Positions 8,583 to 17,525 of a stretch of 64,000 nucleotides of DNA are shown one piece after another (position 1 is the stretch's first letter; each line of letters begins with the position of its first letter). Both the position numbers and the translations under genes were made by a program. The notes beneath the pieces are model-generated. The model had not been told where the DNA came from. It worked only from the letters and a program-made list of their open reading frames with translations, and ran no database searches. Source of the stretch: Actinocrispum wychmicini (lineage in GTDB: Bacteria; Actinomycetota; Actinomycetes; Mycobacteriales; Pseudonocardiaceae); the NCBI RefSeq assembly GCF_004345645.1, contig NZ_SLWS01000001.1:790652-854651 (forward strand), in the 5' to 3' direction.

Positions 8583-8695
8583 GATTGTTTTCTCCCCGAA
8601 CGGTTTCGGACTCCCCAGCAAGTCCTTGTCAAGAGAGACGGATGTCGGCGTGGTTGGTTGGTCACGAGGTGATCACGAACATGAAATGGACGTGC

Positions 8696-9304
8696 TCAGC
8701 AACCCCAGCCACCGCTGGCCGAAGCCGCCTCCATCATCGCCGCCCAGGTCTTCTGGCCGACGATGCCACTGGCCTTGATCCCGGCCCGCCGCTGGAAGTC
8801 CTTGACCATCTTCTGCAGGGTCGGGCCGTAGACGTCGCCGTCCGGGAGGGTGCGCGCGCTGTACGGGTGGATTCGCTGGATGATGAGCCCGAGGGTGTCG
8901 ACCTTGTCGCGGTTCCGCTCGCCGGGCGTGATGCTGTACTTCGGTGCCTGACCGCCGAAGGTCTGATACTCCGGCATGGCACCGACGAGCGCGTGCCAGG
9001 TCTTCGAGCCGACGATTCCGCTGTCCTTGATGCCGTGCTTGCGCTGGAAGTCACGGACCGCCTTCAATGTGTTCGTGGCGTAATTGCCCGTGCCCTGCAG
9101 GCTGGTGTAGCCGGTGTGGCGAAGAGCCAACTGCAGGGCGAGTACATGCTGACCGTGCTGGCCATAGTGGACCTGCGGCAGGCCGGACGCGAATTCGTCG
9201 GAGCGTGCGCTGCCGTCGCATGCCATTGCGTTGCCTGCGCTCGCAATTCCGACACCGGTGGTGAGGATCGCGAAAATGGCAGCCCGAACAAGCATCTTCT
9301 TCAT
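8696..9304 (-). CDS. Secreted protein with two peptidoglycan-binding repeats, copy 2 (tandem paralogue)
   Basis: The 202-aa product is a full-length paralogue of the neighbouring 7968-8582 gene: signal peptide 'MKKMLVRAAIF...', cysteine just after cleavage ('MACDGS'), two PG-binding modules with near-identical '[19 protein letters not shown]' and '[16 protein letters not shown]', and a terminal cysteine. The stretch between the modules differs most between the copies. GGGGAG lies just upstream of ATG 9304. A 113-bp gap separates the pair, so each copy may have its own promoter. Likely role: a cell-wall-associated binding protein, for example for peptidoglycan or a competitor's wall. Confidence 0.85.
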   Translation of the reverse strand: MKKMLVRAAIFAILTTGVGIASAGNAMACDGSARSDEFASGLPQVHYGQHGQHVLALQLALRHTGYTSLQGTGNYATNTLKAVRDFQRKHGIKDSGIVGSKTWHALVGAMPEYQTFGGQAPKYSITPGERNRDKVDTLGLIIQRIHPYSARTLPDGDVYGPTLQKMVKDFQRRAGIKASGIVGQKTWAAMMEAASASGGWGC

Positions 9305-9400
9305 GGGTTTCTCCCCAGCTGATTCAGAACTCCGAGTGGGTTCTTTCGCTAGAGAAGACGGGCGGTGCCGGGGGAGGTTGCCCACCCGGGAGAAACAAAG

Positions 9401-9433
9401 AGCCGGGTGGCCCCGCTGGGGGACCACCCGGCT
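9401..9433 (-). terminator. Intrinsic terminator after the sseA operon
   Basis: A perfect 10-bp stem AGCCGGGTGG (9401-9410) / CCACCCGGCT (9424-9433) encloses a 13-nt loop. On the minus strand it is followed by the T-rich tail CTTTGTTTCT. It sits 13 bp past the stop of the DUF1416 gene, the last gene of the operon, and before the next gene's promoter. Confidence 0.85.
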
Positions 9434-9445
9434 GGACAAGCGGGG

Positions 9446-9745
9446 CTACGCGACCGCGACGGCCACTTCGTGGATGCCGGGGCCGTCGGCCTGGATCGAG
9501 GCCTCGCCGTTCCCGGTGCGGTGCAGGGCGCGGACAGTCCAGGCGCCCGGCGCGGCGTAGAAGCGGAACTCGCCGTTCGGTGAGGACACGACCTCGCCGG
9601 TGAAATCGCCGTTGCCGTCGAGCAGGCGCACGAACGCGCCGCCCACAGGGGCCTCACCGGACACCACGCGTCCGGTGAGGACGGTCTGCCCGTTGGCGTC
9701 CCCGATCGGGGCCGACTGGTCAGGTGCTCCGCAGTTGTCGCTCAT
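9446..9745 (-). CDS. sseC: DUF1416 protein (SseC family)
   Basis: The 99-aa protein is a small beta-sandwich-like DUF1416 member: 'TVLTGRVVSGEAPVGGAFVRLLDGNGDFTGEV', then 'FRFYAAPGAWTVRALH' (the start MSDNCGAPDQ has a conserved cysteine). In actinobacteria it is encoded directly after the SseA/CysA2 sulfurtransferase; its biochemical role is unproven but is assumed to lie in sulfur transfer. The ATG overlaps the sseA stop by 4 bp. Matches Rv0814c in the syntenic order. Confidence 0.88.
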   Translation of the reverse strand: MSDNCGAPDQSAPIGDANGQTVLTGRVVSGEAPVGGAFVRLLDGNGDFTGEVVSSPNGEFRFYAAPGAWTVRALHRTGNGEASIQADGPGIHEVAVAVA

Positions 9746-10581
9746 TTGCCCGCTCCCAGTTCCACGGGCACGCCGACCAGCGACCCGTACTCCGTCCACG
9801 ATCCGTCGTAGTTCTTCACGTCGCCGTAGCCGAGCAGCTCGTGCAGGGCGAACCAGGTGTGCGAGGAACGCTCGCCGATCCGGCAGTAGGCGATGGTCGA
9901 CTTGCTCTCGTCGATGCCGGCTTCCTGGTAGATCTCGCGCAGTTCGTCGTCCGACCGGAACGTGCCGTCCTCGTTCGCGGCCTTGGCCCACGGCACGTTG
10001 ATCGCCGACGGCACGTGGCCGCCGCGCTGGGCGGATTCCTGGGGCAGGTGGGCGGGGGCGAGGAGCTTGCCGCTGAACTCGTCCGGGGACCGCACGTCCA
10101 CCAGGTTCTTGGTGTTGATGGCCGCCACGACCTCGTCGCGGAAGGCGCGGATCGAGTGGTCCTGCTCCTGGGCCTTGAACGTGGTCTCGTCCCGCTTGAC
10201 GTCGTCCGCCGACAGCGGGCGGCCGTCGAGCTCCCACTTCTTGCGGCCGCCGTCGAGCAGTTTGACCGCCTCGTGGCCGTACAGCTTGAAGTACCAGTAC
10301 GCGTACGCGGCGAACCAGTTGTTGTTGCCGCCGTACAGGATCACCGTGTCATCGTTGGAGACACCCTTGGTGGACAACAGCTTCTCGAAGCCGGCGCGGT
10401 CGACGAAGTCGCGGCGTACCGGGTCCTGCAGCTCGGTCTTCCAGTCGATCCGGACCGCGCCGGGGATGTGCCCGGCGTCGTATGCGCTGGTGTCCTCGTC
10501 GACCTCGACGAACACCACCCCCGGCGTCTCGAGGTTGTCCTCGGCCCACTGCGCCGAAACCAGCACGTTCTCGCGGCTCAT
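9742..10581 (-). CDS. sseA: Thiosulfate/3-mercaptopyruvate sulfurtransferase, two rhodanese domains
   Basis: The 279-aa enzyme has tandem rhodanese domains: an inactive N-terminal one ('FVEVDEDTSAYDAGHIPGAVRIDW') and a C-terminal one with the active-site loop 'CRIGERSSHTWF'. Its cysteine, near residue 233, carries the persulfide. The sequence 'HVPSAINVPWAKA' before it is the domain-2 motif. It moves sulfane sulfur from thiosulfate or mercaptopyruvate to thiol or cyanide acceptors. Coupled to sseC by a 4-bp overlap and preceded 25 bp upstream by the DUF4395 gene. Corresponds to CysA2 (Rv0815c) in the syntenic block. Confidence 0.93.
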   Translation of the reverse strand: MSRENVLVSAQWAEDNLETPGVVFVEVDEDTSAYDAGHIPGAVRIDWKTELQDPVRRDFVDRAGFEKLLSTKGVSNDDTVILYGGNNNWFAAYAYWYFKLYGHEAVKLLDGGRKKWELDGRPLSADDVKRDETTFKAQEQDHSIRAFRDEVVAAINTKNLVDVRSPDEFSGKLLAPAHLPQESAQRGGHVPSAINVPWAKAANEDGTFRSDDELREIYQEAGIDESKSTIAYCRIGERSSHTWFALHELLGYGDVKNYDGSWTEYGSLVGVPVELGAGK

Positions 10582-10606
10582 CGAGCGCCTCTCTACTTGC
10601 GATGGA

Positions 10607-11044
10607 TTAGTTGGTTGAAGTGACGGACGGGGTGAACCTGCGGAGCAGCAGGTACGTCTCACAGCCGAGGCAGAAGCCGAACGCCGCGTTGAGGAACGCG
10701 GCGGCAAGGGCGAACGCCGTGGCGACAACGCCGAGCACGGTCAGTTCAGTGGCGAACGCGACGGTGCCGACAGCGGCGAACACGAACCCGACCGCCTGGG
10801 CGAACCGCAGCGGCGCCGCGTCCTCCCGCTCGTCGGTCGGCCCCAGCCGGGGTGCCACGAGGTAGCGGTAGATCAACGAATAGGGCGCGTACTTCAAGCC
10901 GGCGAAGGCGCCGATCGCGAACACGACGGCCTGCAGGGCGAGCAGCGGCCACCATTGGGTGACCAGCACGACGGCGAGTACGACGGTGGTGATCCATGCC
11001 GCGAGGCGCGGGCCACGCGGGTCTACAGGGGGGCCTGCGGACAT
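10607..11044 (-). CDS. DUF4395 integral membrane protein
   Basis: The 145-aa membrane protein has four predicted hydrophobic segments ('WITTVVLAVVLVTQWWPLLALQAVVFAIGAF', 'AQAVGFVFAAVGTVAFA', 'VVATAFALAAAFLNAAFGF') and a conserved 'FGFCLGCETYLL', a C-x2-C pair at the membrane that suggests thiol chemistry. DUF4395 proteins are typically encoded between a thioredoxin and a sulfurtransferase; here it sits immediately before sseA, and the matching thioredoxin has been pushed 6 kb upstream by an inserted wall-protein gene. AGGAGG-like sequence precedes ATG 11044. Confidence 0.85.
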   Translation of the reverse strand: MSAGPPVDPRGPRLAAWITTVVLAVVLVTQWWPLLALQAVVFAIGAFAGLKYAPYSLIYRYLVAPRLGPTDEREDAAPLRFAQAVGFVFAAVGTVAFATELTVLGVVATAFALAAAFLNAAFGFCLGCETYLLLRRFTPSVTSTN

Positions 11045-11302
11045 GGTGTGTCCTCCTGACCTGGATGGGGAAACGCAACAGGGCGTGCTCGAAGCACGCA
11101 CGAGATCGCCGGGTCAGATGGTTGCTTGACAGAGGCTCGAGTCGACGCGGCAGAAATCCACCGCGCGGCGCCTGGTCAGCAACGTATACACGGCCCGAGA
11201 CTACCTCGGTCCCACATTTCAGAGCACGGCCGTCCACCTGATGGGATACACGTTCGGGTGACAGGGGTACGTCCGACCATCCGGACGTCCGTTGGGACGG
11301 TC

Positions 11303-11851
11303 ATGACGAAGTACCTGGTCATGGTCCTGCTGCTGGCCGCGTGCGGCGCACCGGACAGTCGCCCGCCGTCGCCGGCCGAGGCGCAACGGCTCGCGCACAT
11401 CCGGTCGATGCCCGCCGCGGCGATCACAGCCCGTGTCCCCACCGGTGCCGGTGTGGTCGTCCTCACCGGCCGGGTCGACTTCGCCAACCGGGTCGGCGAC
11501 ACGACGATGACCACCGAAGGCCGCACCGACCCGGCCGCCACCGGCCTGTTGCACTGGGACCGGACGGAGCTGACGTTCCAGGGGTGGACGCGCCCGCTGC
11601 GCCGGGACGGCTCGGAACTGGACACCACCCTGCTCCTGCTGGCGAGCCTGCACACGGCCGGCCCGGACGATCCGGCCGCGCTGCGGCGAACGGTCACCTG
11701 GCTGCGTTCGACCCAGCTGAACGGCACCCCGGTGGACGTCTTCCAGGGCGACCACCTCACCTACTGGGTGGACCCAGCCGGCAACCTGCGCCGGCTGGAG
11801 GCCCACCTCGCAGGCAACTCGGCGCCCGCGGTCGTCGACGTCACGCCTTAG
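11303..11851 (+). CDS. Putative lipoprotein of unknown function
   Basis: The 182-aa product begins with a short lipoprotein signal 'MTKYLVMVLLLAAC' (lipobox LAAC, Cys14). It continues with a soluble domain containing 'TGLLHWDRTELTFQGWTRPLRRDGSELDTTLLLLASL' in the middle and ends '...LRRLEAHLAGNSAPAVVDVTP', reminiscent of LppX/LprG-like folds, where a deprotected beta-sheet ligand binder tracks 'W.D..G..R'. No family is assigned with confidence. ATG 11303 gives the correct n-region. It is the only plus-strand gene in this stretch and ends overlapping the convergent wall-protein gene by 4 bp. Confidence 0.65.
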   Translation: MTKYLVMVLLLAACGAPDSRPPSPAEAQRLAHIRSMPAAAITARVPTGAGVVVLTGRVDFANRVGDTTMTTEGRTDPAATGLLHWDRTELTFQGWTRPLRRDGSELDTTLLLLASLHTAGPDDPAALRRTVTWLRSTQLNGTPVDVFQGDHLTYWVDPAGNLRRLEAHLAGNSAPAVVDVTP

Positions 11852-14800
11852 GTCCTGTTACGCCGGTAGAGCAGCAGCAACAAGCCGAGCGCGAGGACCG
11901 CGACACCACCTGTGACGAGCCAGCCGACGGACGCACCCGTGCTGGCCAACGCCTTCGGTGGCAGCAGTCCGATGTCGACGGTCAGCACCTCACGGGCGGA
12001 CGGGCCGACGGTGACCGGGCGTCCGCAGCCGGTCTGTTTGTCCACACCGGACCCGATGGTGTAGCCCTTCAGGTCCGTCGGCACGACACAGACCACGTAC
12101 AAGCCGTCGTCCAGCGAGTCGAACAGGTACGCCCCGAACCGGTCAGTGACTGTCCTGCTCAGTTCAGCGCCGGTGGCGGACCGCAGTAGGACGGTCACGC
12201 CCGGAGCGCCGGACTCGGTCGGGTCCTGCATGCCGTCACGGTCCGTGTCGATCCACACACGGTCGCCGATCCGGTTGGCCGGCGGCACGATGCCGACGTC
12301 CTGCGTCAGGTCCTCGTACTTGCCCGCGAACAGCCGGGTCGGCGGCGCGCACCACGTCGACTGGTCGACCGGGCCCTTGGTGAGCTGGTACAGCGCGTAC
12401 TGCGTGGGCAGTGTCGTGCGGTCGAAGCACACCGTGTGCAGGCCGTCCGCGAGACCGTTGAACAGGTACTTCCCGTCGTTGTCGGTCTTTGTCGTCGGGC
12501 CGGCGGTGAGGCGGACCTGCACCCCGGCGACACCGGGCTCGCCCGGGTCCTGCACGCCGTCGCGGTTCGTGTCCACCCAGACGCGGTCGCCGAGGGTGTT
12601 CGGCGGCCGGATGCCGAGGTCGACGTCCAGCCGCGACCGGCTGCCCGCGCCGAGGGTGACCGCCGGGACGCAGCCGTCCGGCAGGGCACTGGAGGACTTC
12701 CCTTGTGCCGTCGGCAGATAGCCGGCCTTCAGGTCGAAACAGACCCGGTAGTCGCCGTCCGGCAAGCCGTCGAACACGTACTTGCCGTCCGGTCCGGTGA
12801 CGGTCTTGGCGTTACCGGCCGTGACCGTCACGCCAGCGATGCCCGGCTCGCCGGCGTCCTGGACGCCGTCGCGGTTCGAGTCCAGCCAGACGAAGTCGCC
12901 GAGTTTGTTCGGCGGCGGCATGAACGTGAAGTCCACCGCCAGGTTCTCCCGGTGGCCCGGACCCAGCGTCACGTCCGGTGCACAGCCGCCGGGGTCGCCC
13001 AGCGGCGGCGCGAAGCACACCTTGCCCGTCCCGTCCGGCAGGCCCTCAAGCAGGTACTTGCCGTCCGGTCCGGTGACGGTCCGCGCGCCACCCGCGGTGA
13101 CAGTCACACCGGGCACGCCAGCGGCCTTGTTGAGAGCGATCGTCCCGCCGACCCGGTTCACGGGTGCGCCCATGCCCGCGTCGATCGTCATGTCGGACCG
13201 TTTGTTCACGCCAAGCGTGACAGGCGCGGCGCACCCCGTCGCAGGGTCGGCGTCGGAGTCCCTCTCCCGTTCGCTCGCATGCGGTTTCGTGAACTGCAGG
13301 TCGTCCTTGCGTCCGAAACACACCGTGTACGTGCCGTCGGTCAGGTCGGGGAACACGTACTTGCCGTCAGCCCCGGTCACCGTTTTCCAGCTGCCCACTG
13401 TGACCGTGACGCCGGCGATGCCCGGCTCGCCAGCGTCCTGGACGCCGTTGTGGTTGACGTCGTTCCACACGAAGTCGCCCACGGTGTCCGGCGGTGGCAC
13501 CAGTCCGACGTCAATCGTCAGCACCTCCCGGTGATCCGGACTGACGGACACGGCCGGTGCGCAGCCCGTCACGGCGTCCACACTGGACTTTGGCAGCGTA
13601 TAGCCGGTAGGCAGCGTCTTCACGTCGACGCAGACCGTGTACGTGCCGTCCGGCATGCCCTCGAACAGGTACTTCCCGTCGGCTCCGGTCACGGTTTTCC
13701 AGCTGCCGGCCATGACCGTCACTCCAGGCATGCCCGGCTCGCCCGGATCCTGGACGCCGTTGTGGTTCGCGTCCGTCCACACCAGGTCGCCCAGCCGGTT
13801 CACCGGCGTCGCGACACCCGCGTCGACCGTCATGTCCGACCGGTGGTTCGCGCCGAGGGTGACCGGGGTCGAGCAGCCGGTGGCAGGGTCGGCGTCCGAG
13901 TCAAGGCCGTCGTCGCCCACGTTCGGTTTCGTGGCTTGGAAATCACCGGCCTTCTTCAGGTCGAAGCAGACCGTGTACGGGCCGTCCGGCATGTTGTCGA
14001 ACACGTACTTGCCGTCCGGGCCGGTCGTGGTGCGCAGGTTTCCGACGGTTACCGGAACGTCGGGAACGCCAGGCTCGCTGGGATCCTGCAGGCCGTTGCG
14101 GTTGAGGTCGTTCCACACGAAGTCGCCGAGCTTGTTCGGCGGGACCGTGAAACCGGCGTCGATGGACGTCACCGACCGGTTGCCCGGCGCGAGCGTCACC
14201 GGCGGCGCGCACCCGGACACCGGGTCGGCGTCCGAGTCCTTCTGGTCGTCGCCGGTCTTCGGCGTGGTGAACACGAAGTCCGAGTAGTGCCCGAAGCAGA
14301 CGGTGTACGTGCCGTCCGGCATGTCCGAGAACTCGTACCGGCCGTCCTTGCCGGTGAACGTCTTCTTGTCACCGAGCGCCACCGGCACGTCCGGCAGGCC
14401 CGGCTCACCCGGGTCCTGCAGGCCGTTGTGGTTCAGGTCGGTCCAGACCAGGTCGCCGATCCGATTGGCCGGCGGCACCAGCCCGGCGTCCATGGTCATG
14501 TTCTCCGCGTCGGCGGCGGCCAACGTCACCGGCGGCGCACAGCCGGTGTCCGGGTCGATGTCCGAGTCCCTGGCGTCGTCGCCCGCCTTCATCCTGGTGG
14601 CCTGGAAGTCCACAAAGGACGCCGGCAGGGTCTTCAGGTCGACACAAACCGAGTACGTGCCGTCCGGCAGGGTGCCGAACAGGTACTTGCCGTCCAGGCC
14701 GGTGACAGTCTTGCGGTCACCCAGAGACACCGTCAGGCCCGGCACCGGCGGCTCGCCCGCGTCCTGCTGGCCGTTGCGGTTCAGGTCCGCCCACACGTAG

Positions 14801-16896
14801 TCGCCGACCGTGTTCGTGGGGGCGACCACCCCGGCGTCCACGGTGGTGTCGACCGATCCGGCCGGGCCGAGGGTGACGGTCGCCAGTCCGGTGCGGGGGT
14901 CCACATTGGAGTCCGCGGCGCGGTCCGGGCCGGCACCCTTCGCCGTCCATCTCAGTGACGAACCCGGTGGTGCGCCCGGGATCACCGACGTGGTCGCGCC
15001 GGTGAGGTCGAACTTGAGGTTGTAGCAGGTATCCGGCTTCAGGCCGTCGGCCGTCGCGAACGCATACTCGCCCTTGGCGTTGGTGGTCTTCGACGGCAGG
15101 GCGGCGCCACCCACGCACGGCGTTGCCGTGACCTTCACGCCGGGCAACGCGGGTTCGTCACCGTCCTGGAAGCCATTGGTGTTCTGGTCGAACCACACCC
15201 GGTTGCCCAGTTGCACGGGCGCGAGGTCGCACAACGCCTCCAGGTCGCCCAGGCCGGTGGACCAGCCTTCCTGCGGATCGCTCATCACCTGGAAACCGTT
15301 GCTGTGCTTGTCGTTCTGCATGGTTCCGGTGGTGCGGTCGAACCAGCCGACCCCCGAGGTGTCGTCGGCGAGCGGGTCCATCACTGTGGCGGGCATCCGG
15401 TCGGCGCCGGGGACGAGCGCCACCGCGCCCATCGCGGTCTCGGCGTTGGTCTTGAAGTACTCACCGGGGTAGAACTCGGCCACCGAGGCCGACTCGCCGT
15501 CCGCGGCGCCCTTGTGGTTGTTCGGGCAGCTGCCCGTTCCCTCCCACACGAACGTCCCGTCGCCCTGCCGACACGCGCGGTTCACGTCCCCGCCGACGAC
15601 CGCGTCGTCCACCTGGTCGCCGAACCTGTCCCGGAACCCCAGCACCAGGTCGCCGTCGTTCTCCACGGCGATGTTCGCGAGCAACGGCTGGGCGACCGAA
15701 GATCTGCTTGCCGGGTCGAGCCTTGATGCCGCACCCTGGTCCGGTGGCTTGTCGGTCCACGGGTGCCAGTGGGTTTCGCCGCCCTGCACCACAGCGCCGC
15801 GCTCGAAGTCGAGCGTCCGCGACAGCACGGCCGGCCCGAAAGCGTTGTCCCTGAACGGCAACACCACGGCCTTCATGTCGGTTACTTTGTTCGTGGACTG
15901 CCCGTCGCACACGCCGCCGACGTACACCACGCCGTCCCGGCCACCCAAGGCAGCCGGCCGCCAGTCTGTCGCGTTAGGACAGCCCGGGTTCGGGACGGGG
16001 TACAAGGCGACCGGGGCACTCGCTGTCGGGACGGTGGCGTCATACACGTACAACGTCTTGTTCGCCAGGTTTACAGTGTAAAGTGCGGTGCCGTCCTCGG
16101 AGATCATGATGTCCCCCAGGCTTTCCTTGCCCGGCACCGAGACGAACGACTCGTCGTCGCCCGAGTGCTGAGTGGCGCCCGAGCCGGGCACGGTCGCGAA
16201 CTGGGTCGTGACACCGGCTTTGGTGGCGTAGATCGCGCCCGAACCGCCCGGCCCGTACGGCGAGAACCGTTTGGCGAACGCGGCCGAGAACAATCGCTTG
16301 TCCTGCCGGCGATACGCGAGCCCGTACACCGAGCCCGTGTCGGCCTGCTTGGCCAGCCGTGTCGGCGTGGGTGTCGTGCCGCGCGCGGCGAACGGAACGC
16401 TCACCACCGAGCGAGCCTCGCCTTGGGCGCCGGCCTTGCGCGTGTTGCGTTCGCACGCCACCGCGAGCGCGGGCGTGGACTGGCAGTAGTCCGCCGGATT
16501 CCACACACCCATGGTGACGCTCGGGTTCGGCCCGGACACGAACTCCGTCAGGCTGGACAGGCCGTTCCCGGCAGGCGCGGGCTTCAGGTGCGGCATCGAC
16601 GCCGGGATGGTGGCCTGGACCCGGTAGCCGTCGCCGGCGACCGGCCCGAGATCGATCTTGACCACGCCGTCCTGGCCGGTCGTCCCCTTCGCGGTCGCGC
16701 CACCTGGGGCGGTCACCACCACCGGGATGCCGCCGACACCCACCTCCAGCGCGGGGTCGTAGTTGCCGTTGCCGTTCACGTCGCGGATCACCCGGACCGT
16801 CAGGGTCCCGTCGGCCGGAGCGGCCACCGCGGACGTCAGGGGAACCCCGGCCAGTACAACCGCCCCGGCCAGGGCCAGCCCCACCACTCTGCACAC
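11848..16896 (-). CDS. Large cell-wall-anchored SdrD B-like repeat protein with LAxTG sorting signal
   Basis: The 1682-aa surface protein has a signal peptide (VCRVVGLALAGAVVLAG...AVA), an N-terminal B-like module (about 30-100) and a roughly 400-residue beta-propeller-like region (about 150-550). Ten tandem SdrD B-like repeats follow (about 555-1640), each built on 'GD.VW.D.N.NG.QD.GEPG..GV.V', an EF-hand-like calcium loop, and 'PDGTYTVCF'. The C-terminus is a class-E-type sorting signal: 'LASTG', a hydrophobic helix, then 'YRRNRT'. The eighth repeat has lost the calcium-loop part. GTG 16896 was chosen because AAGGGAG lies 5 bp upstream and the signal peptide follows at once. No sortase gene is in the window. 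Role: probably adhesion or a scaffold on the wall. Confidence 0.88.
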   Translation of the reverse strand: MCRVVGLALAGAVVLAGVPLTSAVAAPADGTLTVRVIRDVNGNGNYDPALEVGVGGIPVVVTAPGGATAKGTTGQDGVVKIDLGPVAGDGYRVQATIPASMPHLKPAPAGNGLSSLTEFVSGPNPSVTMGVWNPADYCQSTPALAVACERNTRKAGAQGEARSVVSVPFAARGTTPTPTRLAKQADTGSVYGLAYRRQDKRLFSAAFAKRFSPYGPGGSGAIYATKAGVTTQFATVPGSGATQHSGDDESFVSVPGKESLGDIMISEDGTALYTVNLANKTLYVYDATVPTASAPVALYPVPNPGCPNATDWRPAALGGRDGVVYVGGVCDGQSTNKVTDMKAVVLPFRDNAFGPAVLSRTLDFERGAVVQGGETHWHPWTDKPPDQGAASRLDPASRSSVAQPLLANIAVENDGDLVLGFRDRFGDQVDDAVVGGDVNRACRQGDGTFVWEGTGSCPNNHKGAADGESASVAEFYPGEYFKTNAETAMGAVALVPGADRMPATVMDPLADDTSGVGWFDRTTGTMQNDKHSNGFQVMSDPQEGWSTGLGDLEALCDLAPVQLGNRVWFDQNTNGFQDGDEPALPGVKVTATPCVGGAALPSKTTNAKGEYAFATADGLKPDTCYNLKFDLTGATTSVIPGAPPGSSLRWTAKGAGPDRAADSNVDPRTGLATVTLGPAGSVDTTVDAGVVAPTNTVGDYVWADLNRNGQQDAGEPPVPGLTVSLGDRKTVTGLDGKYLFGTLPDGTYSVCVDLKTLPASFVDFQATRMKAGDDARDSDIDPDTGCAPPVTLAAADAENMTMDAGLVPPANRIGDLVWTDLNHNGLQDPGEPGLPDVPVALGDKKTFTGKDGRYEFSDMPDGTYTVCFGHYSDFVFTTPKTGDDQKDSDADPVSGCAPPVTLAPGNRSVTSIDAGFTVPPNKLGDFVWNDLNRNGLQDPSEPGVPDVPVTVGNLRTTTGPDGKYVFDNMPDGPYTVCFDLKKAGDFQATKPNVGDDGLDSDADPATGCSTPVTLGANHRSDMTVDAGVATPVNRLGDLVWTDANHNGVQDPGEPGMPGVTVMAGSWKTVTGADGKYLFEGMPDGTYTVCVDVKTLPTGYTLPKSSVDAVTGCAPAVSVSPDHREVLTIDVGLVPPPDTVGDFVWNDVNHNGVQDAGEPGIAGVTVTVGSWKTVTGADGKYVFPDLTDGTYTVCFGRKDDLQFTKPHASERERDSDADPATGCAAPVTLGVNKRSDMTIDAGMGAPVNRVGGTIALNKAAGVPGVTVTAGGARTVTGPDGKYLLEGLPDGTGKVCFAPPLGDPGGCAPDVTLGPGHRENLAVDFTFMPPPNKLGDFVWLDSNRDGVQDAGEPGIAGVTVTAGNAKTVTGPDGKYVFDGLPDGDYRVCFDLKAGYLPTAQGKSSSALPDGCVPAVTLGAGSRSRLDVDLGIRPPNTLGDRVWVDTNRDGVQDPGEPGVAGVQVRLTAGPTTKTDNDGKYLFNGLADGLHTVCFDRTTLPTQYALYQLTKGPVDQSTWCAPPTRLFAGKYEDLTQDVGIVPPANRIGDRVWIDTDRDGMQDPTESGAPGVTVLLRSATGAELSRTVTDRFGAYLFDSLDDGLYVVCVVPTDLKGYTIGSGVDKQTGCGRPVTVGPSAREVLTVDIGLLPPKALASTGASVGWLVTGGVAVLALGLLLLLYRRNRT
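12100..15240. repeat. Tandem SdrD-B coding repeats (about ten units of roughly 300 bp)
   Basis: Within the wall-protein gene the segments coding for 'GD.VW.D.N.NG.QD' recur about every 270-360 bp, for example near 12260, 12580, 12890, 13470, 13780, 14110, 14450, 14800 and 15200. Shared strings such as the coding sequence for 'SWKTVTGADGKY' recur nearly unchanged. Such repeats are prone to copy-number change by recombination and to assembly collapse. Confidence 0.8.
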
Positions 16897-17080
16897 AACA
16901 GCTCCCTTTCGGCGACACGTGTCCGCCGAAAAGTTAGGCTGTTGGTGATCATTTTCAGGACGCCCAGTGCCGGCGGCGCTACGGAACGTGGCCGATCCGC
17001 CTCGGCCGGCGGCGCTCCCGAAGGGGACCGCAGCGGCACGTGGCCGGCGGATGGTGATCAAGAGCAGCTGTCAGCGCCGC

Positions 17081-17096
17081 TACGGGCTAGCCCGTA
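17081..17096. repeat. 16-bp perfect palindrome between the thioredoxin and wall-protein genes
   Basis: TACGGGCTAGCCCGTA reads the same on both strands. It lies 18 bp past the thioredoxin stop and upstream of the wall-protein start. It may form a 6-bp stem with a CTAG loop (weak terminator, no T tail) or be an operator for the wall-protein gene. Confidence 0.5.
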
Positions 17097-17114
17097 CGGG
17101 GGAAATTCGCTCGA

Positions 17115-17525
17115 TCAGGGCAGGTGTGGCCGCAGCGCGGCCAACAGTGTGTCGCGCTTTGGCACACCGCCCACGCGCATGATCTCCACACCCTGGGCGT
17201 CCACCGCGAGGGTCGTGGGCGTCCGCAGCACGCCTAGGGACGTGGCGACTTCCGGGTGCTCGGTCACGTCGTAGTCGACGTGCCGCAGGCCCGAGGTCTT
17301 CGCCGCCAGGTCCGACAGCAGCACCCGGGTCTGCCGGCAGGGCGCGCAGAACGTCGTCGAGATCTGCAGCAGCGTCACCGGGCTCGCCGGGTCGACCAGG
17401 TCGAGCAACGGGTCAGGCAGGGCCGAGCGCCTGGCGGCGCGTACCTGGCCCTGGCGGGCACGCCAGAACAGGCCGAAGGCGGTCGCCACGGCCAGCGTGC
17501 CCACCAGCACCAGGACCTGGGTCAC
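17115..17525 (-). CDS. thiX: Membrane-tethered thioredoxin-fold protein
   Basis: The 136-aa protein has one N-terminal transmembrane helix (MTQVLVLVGTLAVATAFGLFW) followed by a thioredoxin domain with active-site 'CAPC' (Cys60/Cys63) and the cis-proline loop 'LRTPTTL'. The soluble domain should face the cytoplasm or periplasm as a thiol-disulfide oxidoreductase. It is coupled to the upstream LmeA-like gene by a 4-bp overlap. In mycobacteria the orthologue (ThiX, Rv0816c) is directly followed by the sulfurtransferase operon; here the large wall protein and the lipoprotein intervene. Confidence 0.88.
   Translation of the reverse strand: MTQVLVLVGTLAVATAFGLFWRARQGQVRAARRSALPDPLLDLVDPASPVTLLQISTTFCAPCRQTRVLLSDLAAKTSGLRHVDYDVTEHPEVATSLGVLRTPTTLAVDAQGVEIMRVGGVPKRDTLLAALRPHLP

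Noticed and set aside
15763..17274. 503-codon plus-strand ORF antisense to the wall-protein gene
   Set aside because: Opposite to a well-supported SdrD-like gene; low-complexity product.
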